Shown piece after piece: positions 28,259 to 37,660 of a stretch of 64,000 bases of DNA. Where the stretch lies: contig JAGVGT010000080.1 in the NCBI GenBank assembly GCA_020056965.1, positions 28,207 through 92,206 of the forward strand. Reading direction: 5' to 3'. The position numbers and the translations under genes were made by a program. Every line of letters starts with the position of its first letter. The first letter of the stretch is position 1. Below the pieces are notes generated by a model. The model was not told where the DNA came from, ran no database searches, and worked only from the letters and a program-made list of their open reading frames with translations. The DNA comes from Deltaproteobacteria bacterium (GTDB taxonomy: Bacteria > Desulfobacterota > Desulfobulbia > Desulfobulbales > JAGXFP01).

Positions 28259-29056
28259 ATGCGGTTCGACATCCTCTCTATTTTTCCCGAGTTTTTCACC
28301 TCCCCGCTCAACGAGTCCATCATCCGGCGGGCCATCCAGGCCCAGCAGATCGAAGTTCATCTCCATAACATCCGCGATTTTGCCACCGACCGCCATGCCA
28401 TGACCGATGACCGGCCTTTCGGGGGCGCGGAAGGCATGGTGATGAAACCGGAGCCCATCGCGGCTGCCCTCGAGCAGGTCGCGGCAGAGACGGGGGGGCG
28501 CGGCCGGGTCATCCTCTTGAGTCCCCAGGGGCGGACCTTCGATCAGGCCCACGCCGTCGAACTGGCCGCCCACGATCATCTGGTCCTGCTCTGCGGCCGT
28601 TATGAAGGCGTCGATCAGCGGGTGGTTGAACTGCTGGTCGATGAAGAGATCTCCATCGGCGATTACGTCTTGACCGGCGGCGAGCTGCCGGCCCTGGTTG
28701 TTGTCGATGCCGTGACCAGGTTGTTGCCCGGGGTGTTGGGTTGCGCCGAGTCGGCCAGCCAGGACAGCTTCAGCCGGGGCTTTCTGAAGCATTCCCAGTA
28801 CACCCGGCCGCGCGAATTCCAGGGGCTGGAGGTGCCCGAGGTGCTGCTGGGCGGCGACCACGCGGCGATCCGGGACTGGCGCTTGCTGGATTCGGTGCGG
28901 CGCACCCTGGCCCGGCGCCCGGAACTGTTGGCCGGAATCGAGTTTGACGCAGCCGAGCGCAAGCTCCTGACCAAGCATGGCTTGCTGGTCGAGGTCGCGC
29001 AACGGGGCGGGATCTTTCCACCCGAGAAAAAAAGGCGAGGGCGGGGCCGTGATTGA
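28259..29056 (+). CDS. trmD: tRNA (guanine-N1-)-methyltransferase TrmD
   Basis: A 265-residue SPOUT methyltransferase that makes m1G37 in tRNAs. The N-terminal MRFDILSIFPEFF, the RPFGGAEGMVMK substrate loop and the SAM trefoil-knot region LLCGRYEGVDQRV...SIGDYVLTGGELPALV are all present. Its stop overlaps the next gene's GTG by eight bases. Confidence 0.97.
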   Translation: MRFDILSIFPEFFTSPLNESIIRRAIQAQQIEVHLHNIRDFATDRHAMTDDRPFGGAEGMVMKPEPIAAALEQVAAETGGRGRVILLSPQGRTFDQAHAVELAAHDHLVLLCGRYEGVDQRVVELLVDEEISIGDYVLTGGELPALVVVDAVTRLLPGVLGCAESASQDSFSRGFLKHSQYTRPREFQGLEVPEVLLGGDHAAIRDWRLLDSVRRTLARRPELLAGIEFDAAERKLLTKHGLLVEVAQRGGIFPPEKKRRGRGRD

Positions 29057-29639
29057 GCGTGAAGAAGCACCGGCCGGCAATCCCGTGCGGGTGGATGTAG
29101 CCCTGGTCCACTATCCGGTCCACAACCGCAACGGCGCGGTGATCGGCTCGGCCGTCACCAACCTGGACCTGCACGATATCGCCCGGGCTTCCCGGACCTT
29201 CGGGGTGGATTCCTACTATGTCGTTACCCCCTTTGCCGATCAGCAGCAGCTGGCCCGCGAGATTCTCGCACACTGGCTCACCGGCCACGGCTCTGAACGC
29301 AATCCGCCCCGCCGTGAGGCCTTAAGCCTGATCCGCATCTGTGATGATCTGGCCGGGGTCTATGCGGCGGCCACCGCCAAATGGGGGCGCCGCCCGACCA
29401 TCCTGGCCACCAGCGCCGTGCCCGGTGGTGAGGTCCTCGGCTATACGCAGGTGCGGGAGCGGATCGCCACCGGTGAGCCCTTCCTGATCCTCTTCGGCAC
29501 CGGCTGGGGACTAACCGCCGAGGCCCTGGCCGATGCCGATGCCCAGCTGCCGCCGCTCAAGGGGGCGGGCGACTACAATCATCTGTCCGTAAGGTCGGCG
29601 GCTTCCATCGTGCTGTACCGTTTGCTGGGCCTTGAGTGA
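29049..29639 (+). CDS. SPOUT-type RNA methyltransferase downstream of trmD
   Basis: A 196-residue protein of the RNA_Me_trans family (SAM-dependent, trefoil knot) often encoded next to trmD in Desulfobacterota and Aquifex-like genomes. It begins with VDVALVHYPVHNRNG, and the knot region ILFGTGWGLTAEAL and NHLSVRSAASIVLYRLLG resembles TrmH-class enzymes. The GTG at 29049 overlaps the trmD stop. The tRNA or rRNA position modified is not known. Confidence 0.85.
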   Translation: MIEREEAPAGNPVRVDVALVHYPVHNRNGAVIGSAVTNLDLHDIARASRTFGVDSYYVVTPFADQQQLAREILAHWLTGHGSERNPPRREALSLIRICDDLAGVYAAATAKWGRRPTILATSAVPGGEVLGYTQVRERIATGEPFLILFGTGWGLTAEALADADAQLPPLKGAGDYNHLSVRSAASIVLYRLLGLE

Positions 29640-29671
29640 CACCCACAACAGACGTCTCGGAAAGTGGCTAG

Positions 29672-30616
29672 TCAGAGATCCGGATGAATCGGCTTCCGCG
29701 GTTCATTGCCTATGTCGTACTGCAGGGCTGACAGCAACAGCTGCCCCCCCAGGATTACCGGCATAGCAGCCAGCATGACTGTTCCGCTACTGGCAAAAAC
29801 GAGCGTGGCGACCCCTTTGTACCAATGGTACAAGCCGAAACACACCCCGAAAGCGGATAATGGCAGCCCCGTGAGCAACATCAGCGAGGCCGCATTGAAA
29901 TCCCTAAGAATATAGAGATAAAAAATTCTTTTGAAAATTCTGGTGAGATGTCGGCCCAGAAACTCAAATAAAGCCCTGCCAACCTTTAAATTGCTTTTCT
30001 CGCCGCCATAAACCGCTTTCATGGGGATATCGGTAACCACGGCCCGAATGGTACTCAAACGGAACAACAGATCCGACTCAAAGAAATACCGCCGGGCTAT
30101 TTTTTCCCAGGGTAGCTCCTTGGCTACCTTGGCATGGATTGCCAGAAAGCCGTTGGTGGGATCCATTACGCTCCAGTACCCCGAAGAGAGCTTCGAGAAA
30201 AAGGAAAGCGCCGCATTGCCGATTAAGCGCATACGCGGCATCCCCTGCAGACTTTCCAGACGAAAAAAGCGGTTCCCCTTGGCAAAGTCCGCTTTTTGAT
30301 GGATGATCGGGCGGATTAGGGATGAAATCAGGCCAGGATCCATCTGGCCATCACCATCAAGCTTTACCACGATTTCGGCACCACGTTCGATAGCGACCTT
30401 CATACCGGTGATAAAGGCCCCTCCCACTCCTGTATTTTTTTCATGAAAGATGACCCTTACGCGGGGGTCGGAGCAAAACTGTTCTACGTAAGTGCCGGTT
30501 TGGTCGGGACAGGCATCATCGACGACAAAGATAGCCGCAACTTCCGGGCCGATCTTTTGGATGACCGGCAGAATCCGCTCGCGTGTTTTATAGCAAGGGA
30601 TGACGACACAAACCAT
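29672..30616 (-). CDS. Family 2 glycosyltransferase with C-terminal membrane helices (DPM1/GtrB-like)
   Basis: A 314-residue GT-A enzyme. The N-terminal VCVVIPCYKTRERI and the metal site KLDGDGQMDP match dolichol/undecaprenyl-phosphate sugar transferases. The C-terminal third has two helices (about 235-300), as in GtrB-type enzymes that make a lipid-linked sugar donor. It lies on the minus strand inside the plus-strand translation operon, downstream of the GT39 gene. The pair fits donor synthesis plus transfer. Confidence 0.85.
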   Translation of the reverse strand: MVCVVIPCYKTRERILPVIQKIGPEVAAIFVVDDACPDQTGTYVEQFCSDPRVRVIFHEKNTGVGGAFITGMKVAIERGAEIVVKLDGDGQMDPGLISSLIRPIIHQKADFAKGNRFFRLESLQGMPRMRLIGNAALSFFSKLSSGYWSVMDPTNGFLAIHAKVAKELPWEKIARRYFFESDLLFRLSTIRAVVTDIPMKAVYGGEKSNLKVGRALFEFLGRHLTRIFKRIFYLYILRDFNAASLMLLTGLPLSAFGVCFGLYHWYKGVATLVFASSGTVMLAAMPVILGGQLLLSALQYDIGNEPRKPIHPDL

Positions 30617-30656
30617 TTTCCGGCGCCTCCTGATTGGTGTGGAAATATCGATGCCG

Positions 30657-32021
30657 CTACGAGGTGGCTACAACTACCTTCTGACTTGCTCTCTCCCGTC
30701 TCCTTTTGAAAAAAGCCCTGCACGTCACGGCAAAGTGGACCGCCAGCAAAAAGACCACTGGGTAGCCAGGGAAGGAGTAGCGCGGTAAGGGGGCCAGAAC
30801 CGTGTGGATCGCCGTGAGATATAACAAAAATAAGGCTGCCAGAAAGAGGGGGGCATTGTTCGGTTCGATCCGGGCCGAGCCGAAATAGATCAGCACAGCC
30901 AAGCAACAATTCAAGGCCGCCAAAACCACCAACCATCCATGCAGTGCCATCATTGCGGCGAGGACCATAGCCGGCAGGGAATTCCCGCTGTAGATCGATA
31001 ACATAACCTGGTGAACAAAAGGTCCTCCTTCCCCGGCGATGACCGACGGACTCCAAAAGGTGACCGGCTTACCGAATAGATACCAGGCCAGATACCGCCC
31101 CGGTTCGTTACGCGCTCGCGCCCAAAGGGCCGCAACTGCTGTCCCCATGTCCTGGGCCATTGCATTGTACTCCGGATCCTCATTGTATGGGAAGCCACGC
31201 AGTTTGGGGTTGTGATGGATAAGATTCGGGTAGATCCCCAAGGCAAACGATGCGGCAGACTGGCTGACCTCAGCATTCGCCGGATGGGTGTTCTTCCAAG
31301 CAGACCAGCTGGACCAGAGCAGAGTCGTGCCGGCCACAATCAATAAACCGGAGATCACAGCCCGGCGTTGGGGGAAGAGCTTCCAGAAAATGAGTGGTAA
31401 TAAAAATGGATAAAGTAACACTGCTGGCCTGATCATGGCGGAAAGTCCGAATATACCCCCGCACCCTGTCATCCAACCGAGACTTTTGCCTCGACAGGCC
31501 TGAATGCATAAAAACATGGCAAAGGTGATAAAAAAGGTAAACAAGGTTTCGGTAAGAATATAGCCGCTGCCAACAATTAAGTGCGGCGAAAGAGCGACCA
31601 GTAGGCCGGCAATAAAAGCGGGACATGGGGACATCATCCGTAGAGCAATTACGTACAGCAGCAGGGCTGTCAACGAACCGAGTAAAGCCTGGAGGTTTAG
31701 TGTCACCGTCACAAAATTGTCGAAGTTGGGGAACAAGTTAAGGATCAGCGACAAAAACAGGGGATAGCCAGGAGTGATATAGTTGGCCGGAGAAAAGGGC
31801 TGGGAGTATTCTAGTGAGTAGACGCCGTGCGAGACGAGATTCCGGGCTAATTGAACATACAAAGCGGCATCAGCCCGCTCATACGAATAGACAACCATCG
31901 TATTAACGTAGCAAAATCGAAAGAGGGCTGCGAAAAGGAAAACAGCCAGGCCGTAACCGATGATTTCCTTTCGTTCGGCTGGGTCTTTCGGTCCCGCGAA
32001 GGCAATAACTTCTCGTAACAT
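30657..32021 (-). CDS. GT39/ArnT-like membrane glycosyltransferase
   Basis: A 454-residue polytopic protein with about ten to twelve hydrophobic helices. The N-terminal loop has YERADAALYVQLARNLVSHG and the later NYITPGYPLF, features of PMT/ArnT-type transferases that use polyprenyl-phosphate sugars on the periplasmic side. The C-terminal RYSFPGYPVVFLLAVHF is typical of the family. It is the first gene of a two-gene antisense cassette placed between the RNA methyltransferase and rplS. Its GC content is lower than the flanks. Confidence 0.8.
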   Translation of the reverse strand: MLREVIAFAGPKDPAERKEIIGYGLAVFLFAALFRFCYVNTMVVYSYERADAALYVQLARNLVSHGVYSLEYSQPFSPANYITPGYPLFLSLILNLFPNFDNFVTVTLNLQALLGSLTALLLYVIALRMMSPCPAFIAGLLVALSPHLIVGSGYILTETLFTFFITFAMFLCIQACRGKSLGWMTGCGGIFGLSAMIRPAVLLYPFLLPLIFWKLFPQRRAVISGLLIVAGTTLLWSSWSAWKNTHPANAEVSQSAASFALGIYPNLIHHNPKLRGFPYNEDPEYNAMAQDMGTAVAALWARARNEPGRYLAWYLFGKPVTFWSPSVIAGEGGPFVHQVMLSIYSGNSLPAMVLAAMMALHGWLVVLAALNCCLAVLIYFGSARIEPNNAPLFLAALFLLYLTAIHTVLAPLPRYSFPGYPVVFLLAVHFAVTCRAFFKRRRERASQKVVVATS

Positions 32022-32491
32022 GGATATCCTTTAATATTCTTAAGCCTAATTGGGCGCGCTTACTGATGTCCCTGGTGGCCAATTTTCCGGAACACTGCAA
32101 CTCAGCCTGTTAAAGGGCGAACTGCTTGTCGCGGGAAACTTTTTCCATGCTTAGCTGATAGGTACCTGGCAAGTGGTTTTGTTTCAAGACAATTCACTGC
32201 CAACTCAAGCTAGGCCAATCAAGTCTGGTTATGTGACGTGACCTCGGAAAAACGGGGAGCGTCCTTGGCTGGCGATAAAGTAGATGGGCGAAGGACATTC
32301 CTTAAAAGGACCCTTGGCAAGAGATAGACTTTTCAGGCGTGAGCATGGATTGGCTTTACCGACCAATTATGGCATGTCTTGCTGACTATAAAAAATTCTC
32401 TCGACGTAAAAACAACACTGGAAATTTTTTTCAAAACGGGTATTTTGGTGGATTCCTTACGTCAAAAACCATTTTTATTGGAGACATGATA
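32022..32491. other. Intergenic region upstream of rplS
   Basis: This 470-bp stretch holds the promoter side of the antisense glycosyltransferase pair and must supply a promoter for rplS, since the usual operon is interrupted. It is AT-richer near 32380-32490. No protein gene, tRNA or clear sigma-54 site was found. Confidence 0.4.
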
Positions 32492-32839
32492 ATGAGCGTA
32501 ATTGCCCAGATCGAAAAAGAGAACATGAAGTATGACATACCCGATTTCCGGGTTGGCGATACCGTCAGCGTCCATATCCGTATCGTTGAAGGCAACAAAG
32601 AGCGCGTCCAGATTTTCAAGGGCGTGGTCATCCGCCGCAAAAACGGCATGATGAGTGCCGCCTTCACCGTCCGCAAGATTTCTCACGGCATCGGGGTCGA
32701 GAAGACCTTCCCGCTCCATTCGCCCCGGGTTGAGAAGATCGAGGTTGACAGCCGCGGCCGGGTTCGGCGTGCCAAGCTTTACTATCTGCGTGACCTGAAA
32801 GGCAAGGCGGCCCGGATCAAAGAGCTCGGCATCGTCTAA
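32492..32839 (+). CDS. rplS: 50S ribosomal protein L19
   Basis: A 115-residue ribosomal protein at the 30S-50S interface. Family segments are [31 protein letters not shown] and the end [15 protein letters not shown]. The ATG at 32492 is chosen because GGAGA lies 7 bases upstream; the ATG six bases earlier is too close to it. It normally follows trmD, but here it is separated from the trmD group by 2.85 kb. Confidence 0.97.
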   Translation: MSVIAQIEKENMKYDIPDFRVGDTVSVHIRIVEGNKERVQIFKGVVIRRKNGMMSAAFTVRKISHGIGVEKTFPLHSPRVEKIEVDSRGRVRRAKLYYLRDLKGKAARIKELGIV

Positions 32840-32969
32840 GCGATTGCCGCTTGCCGGCGTGTTGTGGATGTCCGTTGGCCGACCAAGGGTCGGGCCGGGC
32901 GTTGGAAATGAGTTAATGGAGCCCTGCTGCTAACTTTCTGGTTACGGCGGGGCTTCGTGCGTTGTGGCG

Positions 32970-33626
32970 ATGAAAAAAAAACCGACCCTCTTCTCCGAAA
33001 CCGATTTCTTCGAGACTGACACCTTTGCCTTCGAGCGGGCGCTGATGGGCCAGGGCTTTGCGGTGGTGACCGGTACCGATGAGGCGGGGCGTGGCCCCCT
33101 GGCCGGGCCGGTGGTGGCCGGTGCGGTGATTCTGCCTCAACCCTGTGATTTTGCCCTCTTTCGTGATTCTAAGCAGCTTTCTCCGGTCGCCCGGGCCGGT
33201 CTGCTCGGATATCTCCGGGAGATCGGGGCGGTGATCGGGGTGGGGGTGTGCGAGGTGGAAGAAATCGACCGGCTTAATATCCTGCGTGCCTCGCTGCTGG
33301 CCATGCAGAAGGCCTTAGAGGCTCTGGCGGTGGCGCCCGATTTCCTCCTGGTTGATGGCAAGTTCACGACCCCGGCCCTGCTGCCCCAGAAGAGTCTGGT
33401 CAAAGGCGACAGCCGGAGCGCCTCAATTGCTGCCGCCTCCATTGTTGCCAAGGAGGAGCGGGACCGGCTGATGGGTGATTATCATCACCATTACCCCCAG
33501 TATAATTTTGCCGGTCATAAGGGTTATCCCACCGCCGAACATCGCCGACTGCTTAAACTTCATGGCCCCTGCGCCATCCATCGCCGGACCTTCAAGGGGG
33601 TCAGGGAATTGCTGGGGGAAGATTGA
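32970..33626 (+). CDS. rnhB: Ribonuclease HII
   Basis: A 218-residue RNase HII that removes ribonucleotides from DNA. The catalytic GTDEAGRGPLAGPVVAGAV opens the fold, and DSKQLSP and the late SRSASIAAASIVAKEERD complete the active site. The ATG at 32970 is used; a GTG six bases earlier is equally possible because neither has a strong ribosome-binding site. Its stop overlaps the yraN ATG by one base. Confidence 0.95.
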   Translation: MKKKPTLFSETDFFETDTFAFERALMGQGFAVVTGTDEAGRGPLAGPVVAGAVILPQPCDFALFRDSKQLSPVARAGLLGYLREIGAVIGVGVCEVEEIDRLNILRASLLAMQKALEALAVAPDFLLVDGKFTTPALLPQKSLVKGDSRSASIAAASIVAKEERDRLMGDYHHHYPQYNFAGHKGYPTAEHRRLLKLHGPCAIHRRTFKGVRELLGED

Positions 33627-33997
33627 TGGGCGGCGACCATCTGGTGCTGGGGGCCCGGGGTGAGGACCTGGCCGAGAAATATCTGAAAAAGGCCGGTTAC
33701 CGGATTTTGGCCCGGAATTACCGCTGCCGCTTTGGCGAGATCGACCTGATCGCCGAAGAGGGCGACAGTCTGGTGTTTGTTGAGGTCAAGACCAGAAGCG
33801 GCGGCGGTTTCGGCCATCCCCTGGAGGCAGTGGATCGCCACAAGCGCGGACAGTTGACCAGGGCCGCCCGCCGGTATCTCGAGGAAACCAGCGCCACCGA
33901 ACGTTTCTGCCGCTTCGATGTGGTGGCCGTCTGCCTCAGCGGCGAGCCGCAACTGGAACTGGTGCGGAACGCCTTTGAACTGGAAGAGGGCCGCTGA
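33626..33997 (+). CDS. yraN: UPF0102/YraN family endonuclease-like protein
   Basis: A 123-residue protein with the PD-(D/E)xK-like core FGEIDLIAEEGDSLVFVEVKTR, as in the Holliday-junction resolvase-related YraN family. LGARGEDLAEKYL opens the protein. The ATG at 33626 overlaps the rnhB stop, in the usual rplS-rnhB-yraN order. The biochemical role is not settled for the family. Confidence 0.93.
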   Translation: MGGDHLVLGARGEDLAEKYLKKAGYRILARNYRCRFGEIDLIAEEGDSLVFVEVKTRSGGGFGHPLEAVDRHKRGQLTRAARRYLEETSATERFCRFDVVAVCLSGEPQLELVRNAFELEEGR

Positions 33998-35004
33998 TGG
34001 CTGGGAAAATTCTCGGCATAACCATGGGTTGTCCGGTCGGCATCGGCCCTGAGATCATCCTGCGTTTCCACCAGGGGCAGGGCGAAGGGGCCAGTTTCAC
34101 CCCGGTAGTTCTGGGTGATTATGGCGTTCTGGTCCGCTGCCGCGACGAATTGGGTTTGGCTCTGGAGATCGTCTGCTGGCGGCCGGGTGAACCGCTCAAA
34201 CCCGGCGCGGTTAACGTTTTGCCATTATCCGACCTGGGCCGTCACCTGCACTGGGGGCAGCCGGATGCGGCCACCGGTCGGGCCATGGGGGGGTACATTG
34301 AGACCGCCGTGCGCTTGATCGATGCGGGTGCTCTTGCCGGCATGGTCACCTGTCCGATCACCAAAGCGGCCCTCAATCTGGGCGGTTACCACTATCCCGG
34401 CCATACCGAGATGCTGGCCGACCTCTGCGGGGGCGGCGATTTTGCTATGATGCTGGCGGGAGGGCGGTTGCGGGTGACCCTGGTCACCATCCATGTCGGG
34501 ATTGCGATGGTGCCGGAGCTGCTGAGCGCCGCAACGGTGGCGCGGCTGATCGAGATTACTGGTCAGTCCCTGCGCCGGGACTTCGGGATCGAGCAGCCGC
34601 GTTTGGCGGTGGCGGCCTTAAACCCCCATGCCGGGGAGGGCGGGATGTTTGGGGACGAGGAGCGCCGTTTGATCGAGCCGGGCATGGCCCTGGCTGCGGC
34701 GGCGGGCTGGCAGGCGGAAGGGCCATTTCCACCGGATACCGTGTTCCATAAAGCCGCTGCCGGTCGTTATGACGCGGTGATCTGCATGTATCATGACCAG
34801 GGCTTGATCCCTTTCAAGCTCCTGCATTTCGAGGATGGGGTCAACGTGACGCTGGGGTTGCCCATTGTCCGTACCTCGGTGGACCACGGCACGGCTTACG
34901 ACATCGCCGGACTGGGAGTGGCCAGCCCGGCCAGTTTGGCGGCGGCCTTTCGTCTGGCCGGAGAGATCGTGGTGAACCGGCAGCGAGTGGCCGGAACTGG
35001 ATAA
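33997..35004 (+). CDS. pdxA: 4-hydroxythreonine-4-phosphate dehydrogenase
   Basis: A 335-residue NAD-dependent enzyme of the DXP-dependent pyridoxal phosphate pathway. The N-terminal ITMGCPVGIGPEI and the three metal-binding histidine regions (YPGHTEML, NPHAGEGG, MYHDQGLIP) are visible, as is LPIVRTSVDHGTAYDIAG. The ATG overlaps the yraN stop (TGATG). Note GC in place of the more common GD in the MGDPxGIGPE signature. Confidence 0.95.
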   Translation: MAGKILGITMGCPVGIGPEIILRFHQGQGEGASFTPVVLGDYGVLVRCRDELGLALEIVCWRPGEPLKPGAVNVLPLSDLGRHLHWGQPDAATGRAMGGYIETAVRLIDAGALAGMVTCPITKAALNLGGYHYPGHTEMLADLCGGGDFAMMLAGGRLRVTLVTIHVGIAMVPELLSAATVARLIEITGQSLRRDFGIEQPRLAVAALNPHAGEGGMFGDEERRLIEPGMALAAAAGWQAEGPFPPDTVFHKAAAGRYDAVICMYHDQGLIPFKLLHFEDGVNVTLGLPIVRTSVDHGTAYDIAGLGVASPASLAAAFRLAGEIVVNRQRVAGTG

Positions 35005-35267
35005 ATGATTAGAATAGAGTATCGATAGTAGTCTCAGCAGCGGGAAAGAGCTGGCTGGCGCTGGAGTAATAATTGCATGGTATTGAGTTGGTTCAAATTG
35101 GTTAAGCAAAGCGGAATAATTGCCCGGCAGACTTTCCGGGCTGCTTTAGTTGGTGAGGGCCGGGTGGTTTCAGGATCAGCGGGTATGCAGAATATGGTTG
35201 TTACCGGCTTTCCATTGATGACAGAACCTCTTTCGCTGGCTAAGATGGGCCGGGCGGAGGCGGTCTT

Positions 35268-35912
35268 ATGGATATGAATCGGCGCGGGTTGCTGATCGCC
35301 TTCGAGGGCATCGACGGCACCGGAAAATCTTCCCAGCTCCAGATGCTGGCCACGACCCTTGAGCAGTTGGGCCGGTCGGTGGTGATTACCCGGGAGCCCA
35401 CCGACGGTCCGTATGGTCGCAAGATCCGTTCCCTCTTCACCAGCCGGGCCGGGATTACTCCGGCGGAGGAGTTGGCGTTGTTCATGGCTGACCGTCGCGA
35501 GCATGTGCGGGAGGTGATCGAGCCGGCTCTGCGGGCCGGGCGAATCGTCCTGACCGATCGCTATTATCTCTCCACCGCCGCTTACCAGGGCGCCGCCGGG
35601 CAGGATCCGGAAGCGATCATGGCTGCCAACGAAACCTTTGCACCGGTGCCGGACCTGGTGCTGCTGCTGACCCTGACGTCGTCCCAGTCAGTCCACCGGA
35701 TCAGGTCCTTGCGGGGCGAGGCCTTGAATGATTTTGAACAGGAAGACACCTTGACCAGAGTCGCCGCCATCTTTGCCGGGTTGGACCGCTCGTACATCGC
35801 CCGGGTTGATGCCGCCGGCTCCCTGCTTGAGGTGCGGGACCGGGTAGAGGCCCGGGTCCGGTTGTTGTTGGCCGAAAAACTTGCCGGCGGGGATTGCCCC
35901 GCCTGGGAGTAA
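35268..35912 (+). CDS. tmk: Thymidylate kinase
   Basis: A 214-residue dTMP kinase. The P-loop is FEGIDGTGKSSQ, the DRY motif is LTDRYYLSTAAYQG, and TREPTDGPYG carries the conserved REP. The LID region has no extra arginines beyond RIRSLRGEA. The ATG at 35268 has GGAGG 8 bases upstream. The TPR lipoprotein gene follows almost directly. The 263 bp upstream, between pdxA and tmk, contain no convincing gene. Confidence 0.95.
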   Translation: MDMNRRGLLIAFEGIDGTGKSSQLQMLATTLEQLGRSVVITREPTDGPYGRKIRSLFTSRAGITPAEELALFMADRREHVREVIEPALRAGRIVLTDRYYLSTAAYQGAAGQDPEAIMAANETFAPVPDLVLLLTLTSSQSVHRIRSLRGEALNDFEQEDTLTRVAAIFAGLDRSYIARVDAAGSLLEVRDRVEARVRLLLAEKLAGGDCPAWE

Positions 35913-35923
35913 TGGGGTTGAAA

Positions 35924-37639
35924 ATGAACAGAGTAGTTGCAATCGTGGTCATTTTTTCGGCGCTCTGCGGCGGTTGCTCCCTGGGCGGGGGTGGCGGCCT
36001 CAAGGCGAAACTGGCCGAGGGGCTCGACCCGTCAACAGATGTGGTCGATCAAGACTGTTCCTATCTCTACTTTCTGCTTGGACGTAACGCCGAGCTTACC
36101 GGCAAGCTGGATGATGCCCGGGAGGCCTATGAAAAAGCCCTGGTCTGCGACCTCCACTCCGCCCCGATCATGCGGAGCCTGGCCGGACTGCTGGTTAATA
36201 TGGGCAATAAGCGGGAAGCGGTCACCTGGATGGAACGGGTGGTCGATGAAAACCCCGGCGACGTTTCGGCCCGCTCCTATCTGGCCAATTTGTATTTAAG
36301 TACGGAGCAGCCCGACAAGGCCGAGGCCATTTACCGGGATATTATCGCCAAGGATGAAAAAGCCTACGATGACCGCCTTTATCTGGGGTTGTTCTACGCC
36401 CGCCAGAAGAAGTTCGGCGAGGCCCGGGATGTTTTGCAGGCCTTACTGAAGCTCAACCCCGACTACGCTGGGGCATATCCCTATCTGGCCAGGATCTACA
36501 CCGAGCTTGGCGATAAAGCCAAGGCCCGGGAAACGTATGAAAAAGGTCTGGCGCTGAATTGGACGCCGGTTCTGGGCTTTGAACTGGCCAGTTTTCTGGA
36601 AAAGGAGGGAAATGTCGATGAGGCCATCAAGGCTTATCGGCGGATCCTGGATGACGATGAAGGCAATGAGGTAATTCGGACCAAGATTATCAGCCTGCTG
36701 CTCAAGGCGGACCGGATTCCCGAGGTTATTAAGGAGCTTGAAGCCTTGCGCAATTATGCTTCCGAGCCGCTCAAGGTTGAGCTTAACCTGGCCCGTTTGT
36801 TGCTCGACCAGAAGCGTTACGATGAGGCTACCACCCGTCTGCTGGCGGCACTGGAGCTAGACCCGGGCTTCGACGAGGCCAGGATCCTGCTCGGTCTGGC
36901 CTATAATGAGCAGGGCAAGAACGAGGCTGCCGTCAAGGTTTTGAAGGAGGTGGTATCTGCCTCCGGACAATACGAGGATGCCACCCTGATGCAGGTCAGA
37001 ATGATCGGCCAGGCTCAGGGTAGCAAGGCGGCGGAGGATTTCCTCCGGGAGAAGATCGGGGACGCCAAATCCCGGCGGGCCATTTTTTATTCCGCTCTGG
37101 CCGGGCTGGTGCGGGAACGCAAGGATAACAGCGCGGCCGAGACGCTTTTTGAAGAGGCCATGGCCCTTTACCCCGCGGAATCCGAACTCTATCTGGAATA
37201 TGCCATTCTGCAGGATGAGCTGGGCGGAACTGCCAAGGCCTTGGCGGCCATGCAGAAATTGCTGGCCGCCAAACCGGACGATCCCTATGCCCTGAACTAT
37301 ATCGGCTACACCTGGGCTGACCGGGGTGAGAACCTTGAACAGGCCCTCGATTACGTGCGCCGGGCTTTGGCGCAGAAACCGGAAGATGGTTTTGTCCGTG
37401 ACAGTCTTGGTTGGGTTCTCTTCAAGATGGGCCGGTTCGCCGAGGCGGTCGTCGAGTTGGAGAAGGCGCGGGCGATCGAGCCTGACGACCCCACCGTCAA
37501 CGAGCACCTGGGCGATGCCTACATGAAATTGGGGCGGGCCAGGGATGCCCTGAAGACCTGGGCCAAGGCGCTCGATTCACCCAAGGAGGAGGCCGAGAAG
37601 CAGCGCCTCCGCCAGAAGATGCAGGATGCCGGGCAGTAA
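35924..37639 (+). CDS. TPR-repeat lipoprotein
   Basis: A protein of about 571 residues with a short signal sequence ending in SALCGGC, which may be a lipobox with Cys18 as the lipid site, though Cys at -3 is unusual. The rest consists of at least twelve TPR-like helix pairs (for example DKAEAIYRDIIAKDEKAYDDR and the final LEKARAIEPDDPTVNEHLGDAYM). The ATG at 35924 has GGGG 6 bases upstream; the ATG at 35912 overlapping the tmk stop is the alternative. It is followed by the LolB-like lipoprotein, so both may act in the envelope. Confidence 0.85.
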   Translation: MNRVVAIVVIFSALCGGCSLGGGGGLKAKLAEGLDPSTDVVDQDCSYLYFLLGRNAELTGKLDDAREAYEKALVCDLHSAPIMRSLAGLLVNMGNKREAVTWMERVVDENPGDVSARSYLANLYLSTEQPDKAEAIYRDIIAKDEKAYDDRLYLGLFYARQKKFGEARDVLQALLKLNPDYAGAYPYLARIYTELGDKAKARETYEKGLALNWTPVLGFELASFLEKEGNVDEAIKAYRRILDDDEGNEVIRTKIISLLLKADRIPEVIKELEALRNYASEPLKVELNLARLLLDQKRYDEATTRLLAALELDPGFDEARILLGLAYNEQGKNEAAVKVLKEVVSASGQYEDATLMQVRMIGQAQGSKAAEDFLREKIGDAKSRRAIFYSALAGLVRERKDNSAAETLFEEAMALYPAESELYLEYAILQDELGGTAKALAAMQKLLAAKPDDPYALNYIGYTWADRGENLEQALDYVRRALAQKPEDGFVRDSLGWVLFKMGRFAEAVVELEKARAIEPDDPTVNEHLGDAYMKLGRARDALKTWAKALDSPKEEAEKQRLRQKMQDAGQ

Positions 37640-37660
37640 GCCCCAGCTTTGGGCGATCTG

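Noticed and set aside
32370..32385. Sigma-54-like TGGCAT...TTGC before rplS
   Set aside because: The spacing between the two blocks is three bases instead of five, so it cannot be a -24/-12 promoter.
35077..35277. 66-codon plus-strand frame between pdxA and tmk
   Set aside because: No family resemblance, a weak ribosome-binding context, and it overlaps the tmk start; kept out as a gene but not disproved.
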